This document shows positions 1 through 11,137 of a DNA stretch of 64,000 nucleotides, piece by piece (the first letter of the stretch is position 1; each line of letters begins with the position of its first letter). A program made the position numbers and the translations under genes. Source of the DNA: Enchytraeus crypticus (Eukaryota > Annelida > Clitellata > Enchytraeida > Enchytraeidae). The notes beneath the pieces were generated by a model. It was given only the letters and a program-made list of their open reading frames with translations, was not told where the DNA came from and made no database searches. The stretch lies in contig CAJHZI010000748.1 of assembly GCA_905160935.1 (NCBI GenBank), forward strand, positions 347,501-411,500, read 5' to 3'.

Positions 1-50
1 ACACATACACACGTAAACGCACTCACAAACAAGCACACACACACATACAC

Positions 51-91
<41 letters not shown>

Positions 92-124
92 GCACACACA
101 CACAAGCACACACACACAAGTACA
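1..124. repeat. (CA)n microsatellite
   Basis: Almost pure CA dinucleotide with scattered GCA/TACA interruptions. It lies just downstream (minus strand) of the transmembrane exon at 176-281, inside the following intron. Apparent reading frames through it are low-complexity only. Confidence 0.9.
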
Positions 125-175
125 CATACAGCCACAGACAGAAAAGAATACCAGGATGTAGCACAAGGCGCTTAC

Positions 176-1055
176 TTGACGATCAGGTAGATGATGACAG
201 CTAGAGCTATTAGCGCTATTCCAGCCACGCATAGGCTTACTATAGTAGATGTAGCCAGCAGCATCATGCTCGGCTGACTTACTGCAATCAATCAATTATT
301 CAATCAACTACTCAAACTTATGATCTCGATTCAGTATGATGGTTCTCTTTTCTTTGCATTGCATGCGAATGCCAGTAAAGTTCTGTGATTTTTATGTTCC
401 CTTGTTGTGTCCGTACACTGAAGAATAGATAAACCATAACTATATATATATCATAAGAGACGACTAAGCAAAAACCGATCAAGGCAGAGCGAAACCATTT
501 TCGATACCATATTTTCCAAAGCTATAGGCTACATACGATATTAATATGGCACAGAGCTTTGTAATCGGATTAACTTGTTGATCTATGGTGTGCTCTTTAT
601 TAAATGAGAAAGCAGACTCTGAGTATGAAAATGTACCATGGACTTGCCGCATACACTAGCGAATGCTGCAGCACGCTTCTTCACACGGAACTGATATTCT
701 CAATCAACCCACTCTTCTCTCAACGCACTAATAGACAGACGGGATCTGTTGCTGAATATAACTCAGATGTCAGAACATGTTTTGTGCAGCTGAGATGTTA
801 AAAACATTAACTTTTAGAACAAGATTTTATCATCATCATCATCACCTTACCTTAAATCCAAGTTGGAGTCGGGATAAGAATAGACTTCTCGAATAATCTT
901 TGTCCCACACCATATCATCAGTCAATCCCCTATTTATTCGTTTAAAATTTTGCAGCAATTTTTGGAGCCAAGGCGCTCACCAACCGAATGACCTTTCTGC
1001 CGTTGGAAACATTTAGAATAACGAATATAATTGATAGATAACAGACGAATATAAC

Positions 1056-1123
<68 letters not shown>

Positions 1124-1312
1124 TATAAATATGGCCAAATTTACGGGCAAATAGGAAATGATTGAGTGCTAAAGACACTCATCGTGGACCTGCCACCTAA
1201 CGGAAGATTAAGGTAAGACAGAGTAAGAAGGTAATACTAACGACTGCCTAGTCTTGTGATGTAGTCTATGTCGAGCTCCTCACAGTTCTTGCTCGTAAAG
1301 CCAGGTGCGCAT
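176..1312 (-). CDS. Partial gene: single-pass membrane protein with membrane-proximal EGF-like module
   Basis: Two exons are visible on the minus strand. Exon 1242-1312 follows an acceptor ending TTGACAG and reads CAPGFTSKNCEELDID, the second half of an EGF-like domain (Cys, Pro-Gly-Phe/aromatic, Cys). It ends at a GTTAGT donor with one spare base. Exon 176-281 starts after ATTGCAG with two spare bases, so the phases fit (making a Leu codon). It encodes a hydrophobic helix beginning STIVSLCVAGIALIALAVII, then ends at a GTAAGC donor. The order EGF then transmembrane helix is that of type I receptors or ligands. The cytoplasmic part lies beyond base 1 and the upstream extracellular exons were not found. 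Family membership is open: many EGF receptors share this layout. The exon calls rest on phase agreement and motif, without expression evidence. Confidence 0.5.
313..827. other. Intronic/intergenic stretch, nothing recognised
   Basis: AT-rich sequence within the intron of the EGF/transmembrane gene. I see no exon, RNA gene or repeat copy that I can support. Confidence 0.5.
828..1012 (+). repeat. Interspersed repeat family D ((CAT)n-headed), copy 1
   Basis: Begins with an ATC/CAT run, then a segment about an associated 'correct lines' box (CCAAGTTGGAGTCGGGAT) and ends with GGCGCTCACCAACCGAATG. The same order recurs at 4377, 17383, 29886 and inverted at 18393 and 33607. No coding potential is apparent; probably a short non-autonomous retroelement or LINE 3-prime end. 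Confidence 0.7.
1058..1125. repeat. (TA)n microsatellite
   Basis: About 65 bp of uninterrupted TA dinucleotide. Confidence 0.95.
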
Positions 1313-1324
1313 CTGTCAACATAA

Positions 1325-1455
1325 CATAACAACAATTATAGTGGTACAGTCATCACTGACAATATCGAGCACTATTGAGGCAAAATCATGCCGGCAAGCA
1401 AAAGGAAGGTCCAAAAACGGTGCAAATTCCAAAATCCAGAAAATCAGTCCGAAGA
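1325..1455 (-). repeat. LINE 3-prime UTR fragment, family E
   Basis: Inverted copy of the segment seen at 26280-26400, 38005-38115 and 62830-62945: the GAGCACTATTGAGGCAAAAT box and the TCCAAAAACGGTGCAAATTC box appear in the same order. In the other copies this segment follows a LINE C-terminal coding tail. Confidence 0.7.
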
Positions 1456-1832
1456 AATGCAACAGAAATAAATTCGCAAATATTTTGTTATCAAGTTACG
1501 CTTTGTTGTACGTTATCTTCAACGCATAAGTTTATTTTCTTGAAATTTGCTGTTATGAAGATTTGAACCTTAGTTAAGAAAATATGTAGGAGTAAGACAG
1601 TGTAGGATCTTAATACTGTTTAATTCTATTTGTGCCAGAAAAACACGTAAATATATTTACTATACGCAATTAATACAATTGTACTGTGATAACTACCATA
1701 TTTAACATACTACAGTCTACGGAATATCTTTGTACAACCGAGAGCAACTTGAGATATTCACTTTTCTCAACAGATAGTCACATTTGAAAGTGAAATAGCA
1801 AACGATATAAGCAAGTGATGTACTAGAAGAAA

Positions 1833-1901
1833 AGTCTCTCTCATTCTATCTCTCTCTCTCTCTCTCTTTCTATCTCTCTCTCTCTCTTTCTATCTTTCTC
1901 G

Positions 1902-1946
<45 letters not shown>

Positions 1947-1962
1947 CCTCTCCAAATCATTC
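1833..1962. repeat. (CT)n microsatellite
   Basis: Imperfect CT/TCTTTC tract, next to the tandem LINE-tail array at 2014-2162. In the antisense direction it is the GA tail seen at other family C copies. Confidence 0.9.
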
Positions 1963-2013
1963 ACAGACCTCTCTTTCAAGGAATGCTCCTTTGGGATCGA
2001 GATATCAGTTGAG

Positions 2014-2164
2014 AGAATAGACCTGCCAGTAGGAAGTGCACTAAGAGAGAGAATGGACCTGCCAGTAGGCAGTACACTAGGAGAGAGAATGGACCTGCCA
2101 GTAGGCAGTACACTAAGAGAGAGAATGGACCTGCCAGTAGGCAATGCACTAAGAGAGAGATATC
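2014..2164 (+). repeat. Four tandem copies of the family C LINE terminus (36-bp period)
   Basis: ACCTGCCAG recurs at 2021, 2057, 2093 and 2129, each followed by TAGGCAGTRCACTAAGAGAG. This is the last about 36 bases of the LINE tail seen singly at 4987, 11066, 13661 and 28040. The array therefore grew from a retrotransposon end. It reads through in several frames, but only as an artefact of a 36-bp unit. Confidence 0.85.
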
Positions 2165-3530
2165 TCTACTTACACGCAAGAAAGAGATTCCTCCTGACCC
2201 GTTCCATTATCATGAGCACAACACATCCCACCATTCAGACATTTAAAACTTAATCTCTCTTGAAGTTCTGAGGAGCATGGCATGAAAAACTCCCGACACT
2301 GGAGCATCATGGTTCCTAAACACCGGACCCTTTCACCGGACTCTACTGATGGATTTAGATTGGTAGCGTGAAACTGGAATTATTAACAGAGAGTTAGCAG
2401 TATTATTAGCAGAGATTTAGCAGTATTATTAGCAGAGATTTAGCAGTATTATTAGCAGATAGTTAGCAGTATTATTAGCAGATAGTTAGATATTATATCA
2501 GCAGTAAGGTTCACTATGAGATGCTTAGTTGCTGTGTTGAGGCGTAGAGTGCTTGTCGTTTCAGTCTCCTAGTTGTTTCTTCTTCAGCGACTCATCTACG
2601 AACAGAATTAGAATGTCAATCAGAAGTTGATGATCTGCCTCAATTAGATATGATGTTATCTTATTAATATCTCTCAGTGATTTCATCAGATTTCAGCGAC
2701 ACAAGTGCTTTTCTACAGTTGACGACCAATTTGTCCAAAGTGACGAGATAATGTTGCTGGTAATGCTGAAGCCGCCCTGTGAATTATCGAAATTCTCTTT
2801 CTCTCTCTGTTACATGCCCTTGTGTTGAATGACAGTTTAAAACACTCAAAAACTGTAGAACAATCTAAAAGTAGATTAGACTGCCAACCTACAGACACTC
2901 GTTTCCGCGTAGACTGTTCCTAATATGATGCACGAATTTATATATTAATTATATTAATATTTCAATGGCAGTACTCAACTATACTCACTATAGTTGCAAA
3001 AGTTTCACTGTATACTGGTTTTGAAATAAATGCCAAAGCTGTTCTCCCCAGGTCTTAGTTTTGTTGCTTTAAGTAAACTTTGAATTAATGACAATGATCT
3101 GAAACATTCAAAGTGAATAAGTAAAAACTGAAGTCAACAAAGGATAATCTATAAAAACTGAATTATCCCAGGTTAACTTTTCTACTTGATTTTATGACGC
3201 ATTTAATTTCTTTTTTTCTTTTTTTCATTTCAGTGTTACTATATAATATCAATATACATGTAAGTATCAATTATATTTGAATTTTGGCGTTTGCAAATTT
3301 CTAGACATTACTAGATATTACATTATTTCTAGATATTACATTACATTACATTTGAATTGAGTTTCTCTGTCCCACCCCTCTCTCTCTCTCTCTCTCTCTC
3401 TCATCAATACAACTTTAGTCCAATTTAAGCTTTGCATCCTCTGCATATGTAATAAGCTTAATTAAAATCATTCAACTTTATGATAATATCGCATACTACA
3501 TGTAAAATAAGTTTATGAATAGAGAGCTCT
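2165..3530. other. Intergenic stretch with a 23-bp tandem repeat
   Basis: No gene seen. A 23-bp unit (AGCAGAGATTTAGCAGTATTATT) repeats four to five times at about 2386-2490, and there is a (CT)n tract at 3379-3402. The rest is AT-rich and unremarkable. Confidence 0.6.
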
Positions 3531-3537
3531 TAGGGTA

Positions 3538-3580
3538 AAGCTGGTAAAGCTAAGGTTAACATCAGTTTCCTCACTCGACT
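3538..3580 (-). repeat. tRNA-SINE family A, 3-prime fragment
   Basis: GCTGGTAAAGCTAAGGTTAA followed by CAGTTTCCTCACTCGA, the body end of family A (full copies at 43167 and 5179). The tRNA-like head is missing. Confidence 0.7.
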
Positions 3581-4376
3581 TGTGCACATACATAGTCTAC
3601 AGGACCACCCTTTATACTTAGCAAGCATTGTGCGTATGTGTGGGTATGTATAGTTAACTTTCCAGTACTCCAAGCAGTAATACACACTATCGATACAGAC
3701 CTATTTCTACAGGTAAAACGATTTGCTATTGTAGCGTTACGGGACAATTCAGTGCCTCGGGCCCTTTGTTAGCATTCACGTGTCTCTGTGGCTTTTGTAT
3801 GGTTGTATGCGACTTTTGTGAATTAAAGTAATTTCCATTCTATTCTAGTATCATCGTATTTCTAGATAATATTTCTTGTTAAAATTGCAACAGGATAATC
3901 ACAAATTTTCCTAAAATGCCTTTATAAACTATCAGCTGATTAAAGCATTGGCCTATATTAATCTATATAGGTCTCGTCTGAAACAGTCTGAAGATGCCGC
4001 TATACTTACACCATTGTACTATTAAGCACCTTTACATCGGGATCATGCTCAACAATGCAAAGAAATATTCCTAGTAATTTTTATTTTTTATTTTTGTTAT
4101 ATTTTGTTCTAAGGTTAAATATTTCGTTATTTCATTCCATTAGTGAACTGCGATTAGTATTAAATAAATTAGTATTAGAAATAAATTAGATTAGTATTAG
4201 ATAAATCTAGAGACTGTTATGGAGTCTGATAAAAAGTCTATATTAAATCAAGCTTAATATGAAAATTAACAAAATATTATTAGAGCCATATCAGGTTAGA
4301 CCTAAAGCACTAGGCACTTGTAAGGGCCCACAATAGAAATACTTTAAAATATGCAGTACTCCATAGAATAACAAAT
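3581..4376. other. Intergenic stretch, nothing recognised
   Basis: AT-rich with a few short direct repeats of ATTAGTATTA near 4155-4200. No gene or element that I can support. Confidence 0.5.
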
Positions 4377-4562
4377 CATCATCATCTTCCCTTTAATATC
4401 AGTTTAACTAAGGTCGGAATACGAATCTTCTCCACTCCTCTCTGTCTTATACCATATCATTAGTCAATCGTCACTCAATTCCTTATAATCTTTTCCAGTC
4501 TTTTAATAAAAGTTTGTAGCAATTTCTGAAGCCTAGACAGATATTCTACCTAGATAATTTTT
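4377..4562 (+). repeat. Interspersed repeat family D, copy 2
   Basis: ATCATCATCTTCCCT head, the AAGGTCGGAATACGAAT box and the GTAGCAATTTCTGAAGCCTA box in the order seen at 828 and 29886. The final CGAATG box is eroded. Confidence 0.65.
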
Positions 4563-4687
4563 TTTGACTGAATGTTTATAATGTCAAATGATCATTTTAT
4601 ACCTGCATACGTATTGAAACATGCTTACTTTAAAACGCTTAGAAAGTTATAGAATTTCTTCTGAGGGGACCTTGGTGCCTATGGTTT

Positions 4688-5026
4688 ACCCAGTCTTGGC
4701 TATTTCATTAGCTGGACTCAAAAGGTTACAAATGAGGAAGTCCTGGAGAGAGTTGGCACAGACAGACAGTTGATAAATGTATTAAGAAATAGGAAGAAGA
4801 GATGGCTAGGACACATTCTAAGGGGACAAGGTCTACTAAAAGAGGTCATAGAAGGTAGACTGGAAGGAAAAAGAGGCATGGTAGGCCGAGATTAGGTATG
4901 TTAGATGATTAAAGACCCACTCATAATTATGTGGAAATGAAGAGGAAGGCGGAAGACAGAGAAGAGTCGAGGCGTTTTGTACCATGGACCTGCCAGTAGG
5001 CAGTGCACTAAGAGAGAGAGATAGAA
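4688..5026 (+). mobile_element. LINE 3-prime end, family C (reverse-transcriptase C-terminal tail)
   Basis: Encodes remnants of the LINE tail: TNEEVLERVGTDRQL, then a basic linker and a GRPRLG-like stretch, then MKRKAEDREE followed by the terminal box CCATGGACCTGCCAGTAGG and a GA tail. Frames are interrupted. The better coding copy is at 13262-13692. Such tails (LRKEDIRKLEALEMW type) are widespread in invertebrate non-LTR retrotransposons; the exact clade was not assigned. Confidence 0.8.
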
Positions 5027-5178
5027 AGAGAGCTATTTCATGTCTCATTAATATATACATGTGCTTTTATTGTGCAAGACAAAACTCATTAAATTAAATT
5101 AAATTAAATTCTTGGCTACATCATGGAATACCTAAGAATTACAAATACTATTCCTTTAAATTATAAACGTATAGGTTT

Positions 5179-5311
5179 TGGTAAAGCTAATGTTAACGAC
5201 AGTTTCCTCACTCGAAAGCGATGCCAGTGACGGGCGAGCCCAGGATTTGAACCCCGCACATACTGATCCGCGGTCGTGTATCTTACCGACATCTTCACTG
5301 GCTCCAGCCAG
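5179..5311 (-). mobile_element. tRNA-derived SINE family A, near full-length
   Basis: Read on the minus strand it has a tRNA-like head with an A-box-like block, GACCGCGGATCAGTATGTGC, a B box GGGGTTCAAATCC, then the shared core CACTGGCATCGCTTTCGAGT, GAGGAAACTG and a 3-prime end AGCTTTACC. RNA polymerase III internal promoters of this layout define tRNA SINEs. Confidence 0.8.
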
Positions 5312-5808
5312 TAAGTAGTACATCTACAACATCTCACTGCTATCCGTATGAGTTACCAATAAAAACCTATCGAAAGCTGCACTCGATATACTAACAGGTT
5401 ACGAGGTTAACAGACTTGAAGGACTGAAGAATGCAGAGTTGTTGCTTACTGTATATCAATTCAACCAGCACAGGCTCACAGGCCGTATAATGGACTACGC
5501 AGGCGGTCTGGCAAAATACAACCATACGTAAAGAGCCAAGGACCTTGCCATAGGTGATAGATAGAGGAGAGGGGAATAGCACCCCCCCCCCCCATATACC
5601 ACATATGTCCATATTTTAACAGTGGTAAATATTATAGTTAACGAAGCAACGTTTCGAAAATCATAGTATAGGTTTTTCTTTATTAGAAGACATACCCGCC
5701 AAGAGGTTAAGTTGTGCCCACTGGAGATTATATAGCACTTACAATGGTATGAGAATGTGAGAGACAGCATGAAAGAGAGATAGAAAGAGAGAGAGAGAGA
5801 GAGAGAGG

Positions 5809-5841
<33 letters not shown>

Positions 5842-6234
5842 AGAGAGGTAGAGAAAGAGAGAGAGAGGGTGGGAAGAGGAGAGAGAGTGAAGGAGAGAGG
5901 TGGGGGAATAAATTTGTTTAAATTTATTTTTCGAGTAGTTCTTAAACAATATTGAACAAATTTTACTCACTCACAGTCAAATCTAAAAGCGTAAAAGCGG
6001 ACCAAGGCACATAGTATTATAATTAAACTACTGATGCTCTCAATGAGGAGCACATCATTGACCTCTTAGTACTTATTACTCGTGATTCATGAGTCAAATA
6101 TTTTCACATGATGATTGAACTCCCGACAAAAGACATAATTTATTAAAAGTAATTCAGTTCTAGACTCCCTCAAATACAACTCTTAGTTTTATTTTTTAAA
6201 AAGTCGTCGATAACGTAAAAATATTCAAGTGCCA
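5312..6234. other. Intergenic stretch with low-complexity runs
   Basis: A run of 11-12 C bases at 5581-5592 and a GA-rich tract at 5750-5905. Otherwise nothing recognised. Confidence 0.6.
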
Positions 6235-6545
6235 CACTTCTTCTCTTCTTAAGAAACTGCACTGGCACACAGACTCTGAACGAATAGAATTCAAGATAGC
6301 TTCCTTGGCTTTCAAAGATTTAAACTATGGTAAACCAAACCATCTATCTGACCTTTTATCAACCCTCTCGTAGTCTTCGCTCCTCTATTAAAAACCTTCT
6401 CACTGTTCCAAACATTTAATCTGCCATGGGCAGGCGCTCCTTCGTGTTTTCTGCACCGACAGTTTGGAGGAATTTTCCAGTAATTATACTAGACAAGGAA
6501 GTTGACTAAGAATCTCACCCAATTCACACATTTCATAACTTATCA
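6235..6545 (+). mobile_element. LINE C-terminal coding fragment, CR1/L2-like (family E)
   Basis: The plus strand reads LHWHTDSERIEFKIASLAFK then a GKPNHLSDLL segment. This is the typical C-terminal extension of CR1/L2/Jockey-type LINEs (LHW.P...RI.FK....FK...G..P.YL.DLL). Stops interrupt it further on, so it is a decayed copy. Confidence 0.75.
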
Positions 6546-6814
6546 GAGAGATCTATTAGATGACATGTCTCATATCCATGTGAACAGAATTGTTATCTAC
6601 CAGATGAATCTATTAGCACATGTGGTCGACGTCAAATGATTTGTTGAAATTAGAAATGAATTAGAATGATTCAGCGTTAGCTTAGAGTCTTTCGTAGTGC
6701 CACGCCTTCTACTACTCTATCTCTTGTAATTACAGTGTGACGCACTCCCATAGCTTTACATGGTTGTACTTGAATCATGCATGAACAATACACTAAAAAT
6801 ACAACAGTGCTACA

Positions 6815-6872
6815 TAATACGGTGGAATCTCTCTTAGTGCAATGCCTACTGGGAGGTCCATGACATATAACT
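6815..6872 (-). repeat. Family C LINE terminus fragment
   Basis: CTCTCTTAGTGCAATGCCTACTGGGAGGTCCATG is the inverted terminal box of family C (compare 9845 and 36633), here short and diverged. Confidence 0.6.
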
Positions 6873-6929
6873 CCTTCAACATATCCATGATTGCCATTGT
6901 GATTTTCGTGAAGCAAATATCCACCTAAA

Positions 6930-7335
6930 GATACATATTTCTATACTCTGCTTTTCGCTTCATACCAACATATGAATTAGTTATTAAATTATTCAGCATC
7001 TCAAAGCTCGGTCTTCCTCTAACCTTCTTTCTTTCCATTTTTACTGAAATTACCTCTTTCCGCAATCCATTCCCTCTCAGGATGTGACACATCCAGTTCT
7101 TATTTCTATTCTTTACGATATATCAAGTGTCTACAGTATTTATGCTAACTCTATTTTTCACTTATTCGATAGTAATTTTGTTTGTTCCTATGATCTTCTC
7201 CATTCTTCCCCATAGCCACATTTCGAATGCTTCCAGTTTCCTCATATCCATCTTTCTTAACGTCCAAGTTTCACAGCGGAAAATTAACGTGATCCACACT
7301 AAAGTCTTTGAAATATTTATCACATATGTGACATG
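6930..7335 (-). mobile_element. LINE 3-prime end, family C, old inverted copy
   Basis: On the minus strand: CETWTLRKMDMRKLEAFEMW, then GRMEKI, NWMCHILRGNGLRKEVI, GRPSFEMLNNL and SYVGMKRKAE. The order matches the copies at 4688 and 13262, but this one is more diverged and carries in-frame stops. It predates the others by its divergence. Confidence 0.8.
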
Positions 7336-7487
7336 TGGGTGTATGTTATCTGTAATCTAAATCACGCTAAAATTATCCTCACGTGTGAGTCTTCACAGAT
7401 ATTATAAGCGCCTAATAACAAACATTACAAAAGATAACCTACATGTACGCATTAGTAACCTACATGTACGCATGTACCACATGTGCT

Positions 7488-7672
7488 AGGTCCTCAGGTG
7501 AATTGAACTCTAATGGTTCGAATCCCAGCCGCGCTGATCTTAAATTAAAATCTAGAACATTCACTGAACTGATTATACGGAAAACGGCCTAAATTGCCCA
7601 GCGGTTTAAACATGTGGTACTAAAAGTGATAGATATTAACATAGTTGATCATTTCACTATAATGCGTGCTTA
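7488..7672 (+). mobile_element. SINE-like repeat family B, copy 1
   Basis: B-box-like GGTTCGAATCCCAGCC, then CGCGCTGATCTTAAATTA, ACATTCACTGAACTGATTAT, CGGTTTAAACATGTGGTACT and the end AAAGTGATAGATATTAACAT. The same order occurs at 59325 and inverted at 25640 and 41335. Confidence 0.8.
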
Positions 7673-7839
7673 CTTTTACTTAGATTATGCCATAAAGCAG
7701 AGGCTAGCTTTAGTACATTTGACAGAGTTGTTAACAACAAAGAGGCGTCTGGTGGGATAATTATTATAATTAGTAGTGGACGTGCAATTAGGCGGAAGAA
7801 CGGAATGTATGATAAGCATTACAGTGCAGAATTCTCCTC

Positions 7840-8350
7840 TTAATAACGTAACTCTCATGTTGCTCTCACGTGTTGCTTTGATCCCATGAGTTGTTCTCAT
7901 GTTGCTCTCACGGGTTGCTTTGCTCCTATAATTTGTTTATATGTTGCTCTCACGTGTTGCTTTGCTCCTATGTGTTGTTCACATGTTTCTGCGTGTATAT
8001 GTGGTGTGTGTATATGCCAATGTGTGTCTGTGTGTAAGCGTGGTGTTTGCATATTACCTGTGATTCTTCATCGTACATGCATGGTATTTTCATTCACTGG
8101 TATGAATGTGCATATTTGAATATAGATGAATGTGTGTATGCTTATTAGCAGATATGTGCGAGTGAGTATGTGTGTGATGCTATGTTTGGATGTGTATATG
8201 TGTGGTGCTATGTGTGGTTGTGTATATGTGTGGTGCTATGTGTGGGTGTGTATGTGTATGGTGCTATGTGTGTGTATGTGTATCTGGTATAAATGTGTTG
8301 TGTGTATGTTTGTATGCTTCTATGTGTGTATGTGTGTGTGTGTGTTTGAT
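7840..8350. repeat. TG-rich low-complexity region and TTGCTCTCACGTG repeats
   Basis: Starts with irregular repeats of GTTGCTCTCACG(T/G)GTTGCTTTG at about 7855-7985, then passes into (TG)n/(TATG)n. Long apparent frames rich in Cys, Val and Met are products of the dinucleotide and are not called. Confidence 0.8.
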
Positions 8351-8630
8351 TGCGGTGCCTGAACGCGCCCGGTGCTGTTAATGTGATACAACCGCTCCTG
8401 TTTAACATCTTTGATAAGAATAAAAATCTGTGGAACAAAACCTGAGTACAATCTCTATACGAAACAAGACATAAATACCTACAATCTAACTCTAGTGGCA
8501 ATAAAAAGCAGCATAATTACTTTACATAGCTAGAGCAATTTTCAAATAAAAAGCGAAACGGAATGATGCACATCAGTAGATGTAAAGTGAAATAGAGAGT
8601 AGAGAAACAGAGATACAATGTGAAATAGAA

Positions 8631-8661
<31 letters not shown>

Positions 8662-9207
8662 GACAGAGATCTGAGCAGAAATACACGGAGAAAGAGATAA
8701 ATTTTGAGTTTATCAGAGTCAGACAGAGATAAATGGAAAAGATATTGCTTGCATGTAAGCCACTACAGTTGTTAGCTCAAGGTTACAACTGTATAATATA
8801 AACAAACGAAGAATGTTTAACGTATTGTAAAGATCTTCGCTGGCTTATCAAAGATCAGAATCAAAAGACCAAATGAATTGTTTGACCCGCGCTTTACGAG
8901 CTCTGACTGTACTTAGGGTCTAGGGTCTATAATTATTAAGTCTAAATAATCTCATACACCATCTCCACCTAAAACTCTCTTTCTCTCTCACTCTCTCTCT
9001 CTCTCTCTCACTCTCTCTCACATACACTTTCTCATTATCTCTCTCACTCTCTCTCTCGCTCTAGCATGCTCTCATTGAAGTTTAGTAGGTTCAAGGCGTG
9101 TAATCTTATTTAAGATCTACAAGCATCGTGGCTCGCTCATTCTCGAGCACTCGAGATTGTCTCCAGATCCGTTTAAAAACAAATAGAGAAGGAGAGAACG
9201 AAGACAG

Positions 9208-9249
<42 letters not shown>

Positions 9250-9840
9250 GAGGAGGAGATGAGAAAAGAAGGAGAGATTTAAACTAGTCGTTCTCTGCTA
9301 CAAAGCATGAGACAGCATGTAAAAGTAGCCCTACCTACCTCACAATTACCATCTACTACGTAAATTAGAGGTAGTCTAATTATGTAATAAAATACCGCAC
9401 CAGTAGATATGGCTAAATATTTACTACATCCGGTTTGTATAGAGAACTCCAAGCTTTAAGTTGAGCAGGAAATAAATTCTGCATTCCACTGCAATAGGCC
9501 TACAGGATCGTTAAAATATTCTGACTGGACAAATATTTTTAAATCTGTCTAACTTACTATTTAATATAAATACTTTTTGTTCAAAATAAATAGAAATAGC
9601 TTAGTTTGCTTAGGGCCTACAGTTTGAAAATCCTGCTTTTTATATTTAATTACATATTAAAACTGGTCTGAAAATCCTACATGTGATCGACAGTATACTA
9701 AGCCTGTCCTCATCTTTACATTTATCTTCTAAAAACTAGTACACTAGTAACTCTGTCACTTATACCAAATATCGAGGCTAATTATTTCTTGTATCCTATT
9801 CCAGATTTTTCTACGGTAAATGTTGAAAATCTCTCAAAGT
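8351..9840. other. Intergenic stretch with GA/CT microsatellites
   Basis: GA tract at 8628-8660, CT tracts at 8978-9062, GA tract at 9205-9258. No gene or interspersed element recognised. Confidence 0.6.
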
Positions 9841-9842
9841 CT

Positions 9843-9976
9843 CTCTTAGTGCATTGCCTACTGGCAGGTCCAAGTCCATGTATATATCGCCTCCACGCTT
9901 CTCTGTCTTCCGCTTTCCTCTTCATTTCCACAGAATGTGTCCTATCCCACTCTTCTTCGTGTTCTTTTCTTCAGGT
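9843..9976 (-). mobile_element. LINE 3-prime end, family C, inverted fragment
   Basis: CTCTTAGTGCATTGCCTACT then GGCAGGTCCA and, further in, the complement of the MKRKAED coding stretch. Truncated by about 135 bp from the terminus. Confidence 0.75.
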
Positions 9977-10104
9977 TGGAACTACACTGCATATAAATAA
10001 AAAAATTTTCTCCTCCGGAACGATATGAAATCTCTATTTTTGTCGTCACGCTGTAGACAGAGATATTATATGTTGTGACTCAGTTAATCAAAGTGATTAT
10101 GCTA

Positions 10105-10222
10105 ATGATTCAACTGCTCAAAGGTGACGTGTCCCTGGGAAAATCCAAAGAGATGTCCCTGACATTGCTTTATGGCGAGGAACCGGACGTTAAATTCTGA
10201 TTGATTGATTGATTGATTGATA
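10105..10222 (-). repeat. SINE family F terminus with (GATT)n tail
   Basis: ATGTCCCTGACATTGCTTTATGG, GAGGAACCGGACGTTAAATT and a GATT tail. The same box occurs at 12455 and 35380 (inverted here) and shares its core with family A SINEs. Confidence 0.7.
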
Positions 10223-10309
10223 TCACTGGCACAGTGCTGTCACGTGATAAGCACTGGGACTACCCCTGCCCCATACAGCCTCGAAGAACTGTTTCATATT
10301 ACCGTCTGT

Positions 10310-10502
10310 TTAGAAATATAGTCACACGTTATAGTGAATGATTGACCATCCAATATGATATTTAACACTTTGATATCTATCAGTGTTTAACCCCTGTGTA
10401 GTTTATAGTTAATTATTGTTCGTTTTACCGGTCCTGTGAATATCCGAGATTTTACTCTCTGATCAATTCTACAGGAAATTGATGCCAGGGCCTTAGGAAC
10501 AT
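10310..10502 (-). repeat. SINE-like repeat family B, diverged copy
   Basis: TTATAGTGAATGATTGACCA, TTGATATCTATCAGTG, CCTGTGAATATCCGAGATTT and CTCTCTGATCA appear in family B order. The B-box end is eroded. Confidence 0.6.
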
Positions 10503-10861
10503 CCATTTAGAATTTAATAACGTTAACCTGGCGCTCTACACACTAGGATATTTATAAATTTTAAATGTGTTTTGATTGCACAAAAAGAATAATTCTGGTA
10601 GATTTATTAGGAATACATGATTAATGCGTACGGATTAAGTCAGGTTAGAAGTATGTGATAATTGTTTCAACAGTCAATATCGGAATATTTAGAAGGATGA
10701 TATCATTACGTAATTTATAAGACAGTATCCGGGTATCCCTTACATTCTGTAATCAGCGGATTATTATTCATTCGATGACGACATGATCACTGATTGGAAC
10801 AAAGCTCCTGATTCTATAGAAAGTCAACCTTCCAACCCTGTAGAGAAGCTAGAAACTTGAA

Positions 10862-11086
10862 GAAATAGGAAGAAGAGTTGGATAGGATAGAACACATTCT
10901 AAGGGGGGAATGTCTATTAAAAGAGGTCATAGAAGGTAGAATGAAAGGAAAAGGAGGCAGGGGCAGGCCGAGATTAGATATGTTAGATGATTTAAAGATC
11001 CACTCATATGTGGACATGAAGAGGAAAGCGGAAGACGGAGAAGAGTGGAGGCGTTATATACCATGGACCTGCCAGTAGGCAGAGCA

Positions 11087-11088
<2 letters not shown>
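10862..11088 (+). mobile_element. LINE 3-prime end, family C, ending in (TA)n
   Basis: Encodes ILRGECLLKEVIEGRMKGKG, GRGRPRLDMLDDL and MKRKAEDGEEWRRYIPWTCQ, then the terminal box. The usual CACTAA end is followed here by (TA)n instead of (GA)n. The reading frame is open for the last 66 codons, so this is among the better preserved tails. Confidence 0.85.

Positions 11089-11134
<46 letters not shown>
11089..11134. repeat. (TA)n microsatellite, left of the mariner-type element
   Basis: TA dinucleotides joining the LINE tail and the inverted-repeat element at 11135; the last TA is its target duplication. Confidence 0.95.

Positions 11135-11137
<3 letters not shown>

Noticed and set aside
8126-8381. 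Cys/Val/Met-rich frames
   Set aside because: Products of (TG)n and (TATG)n low complexity.
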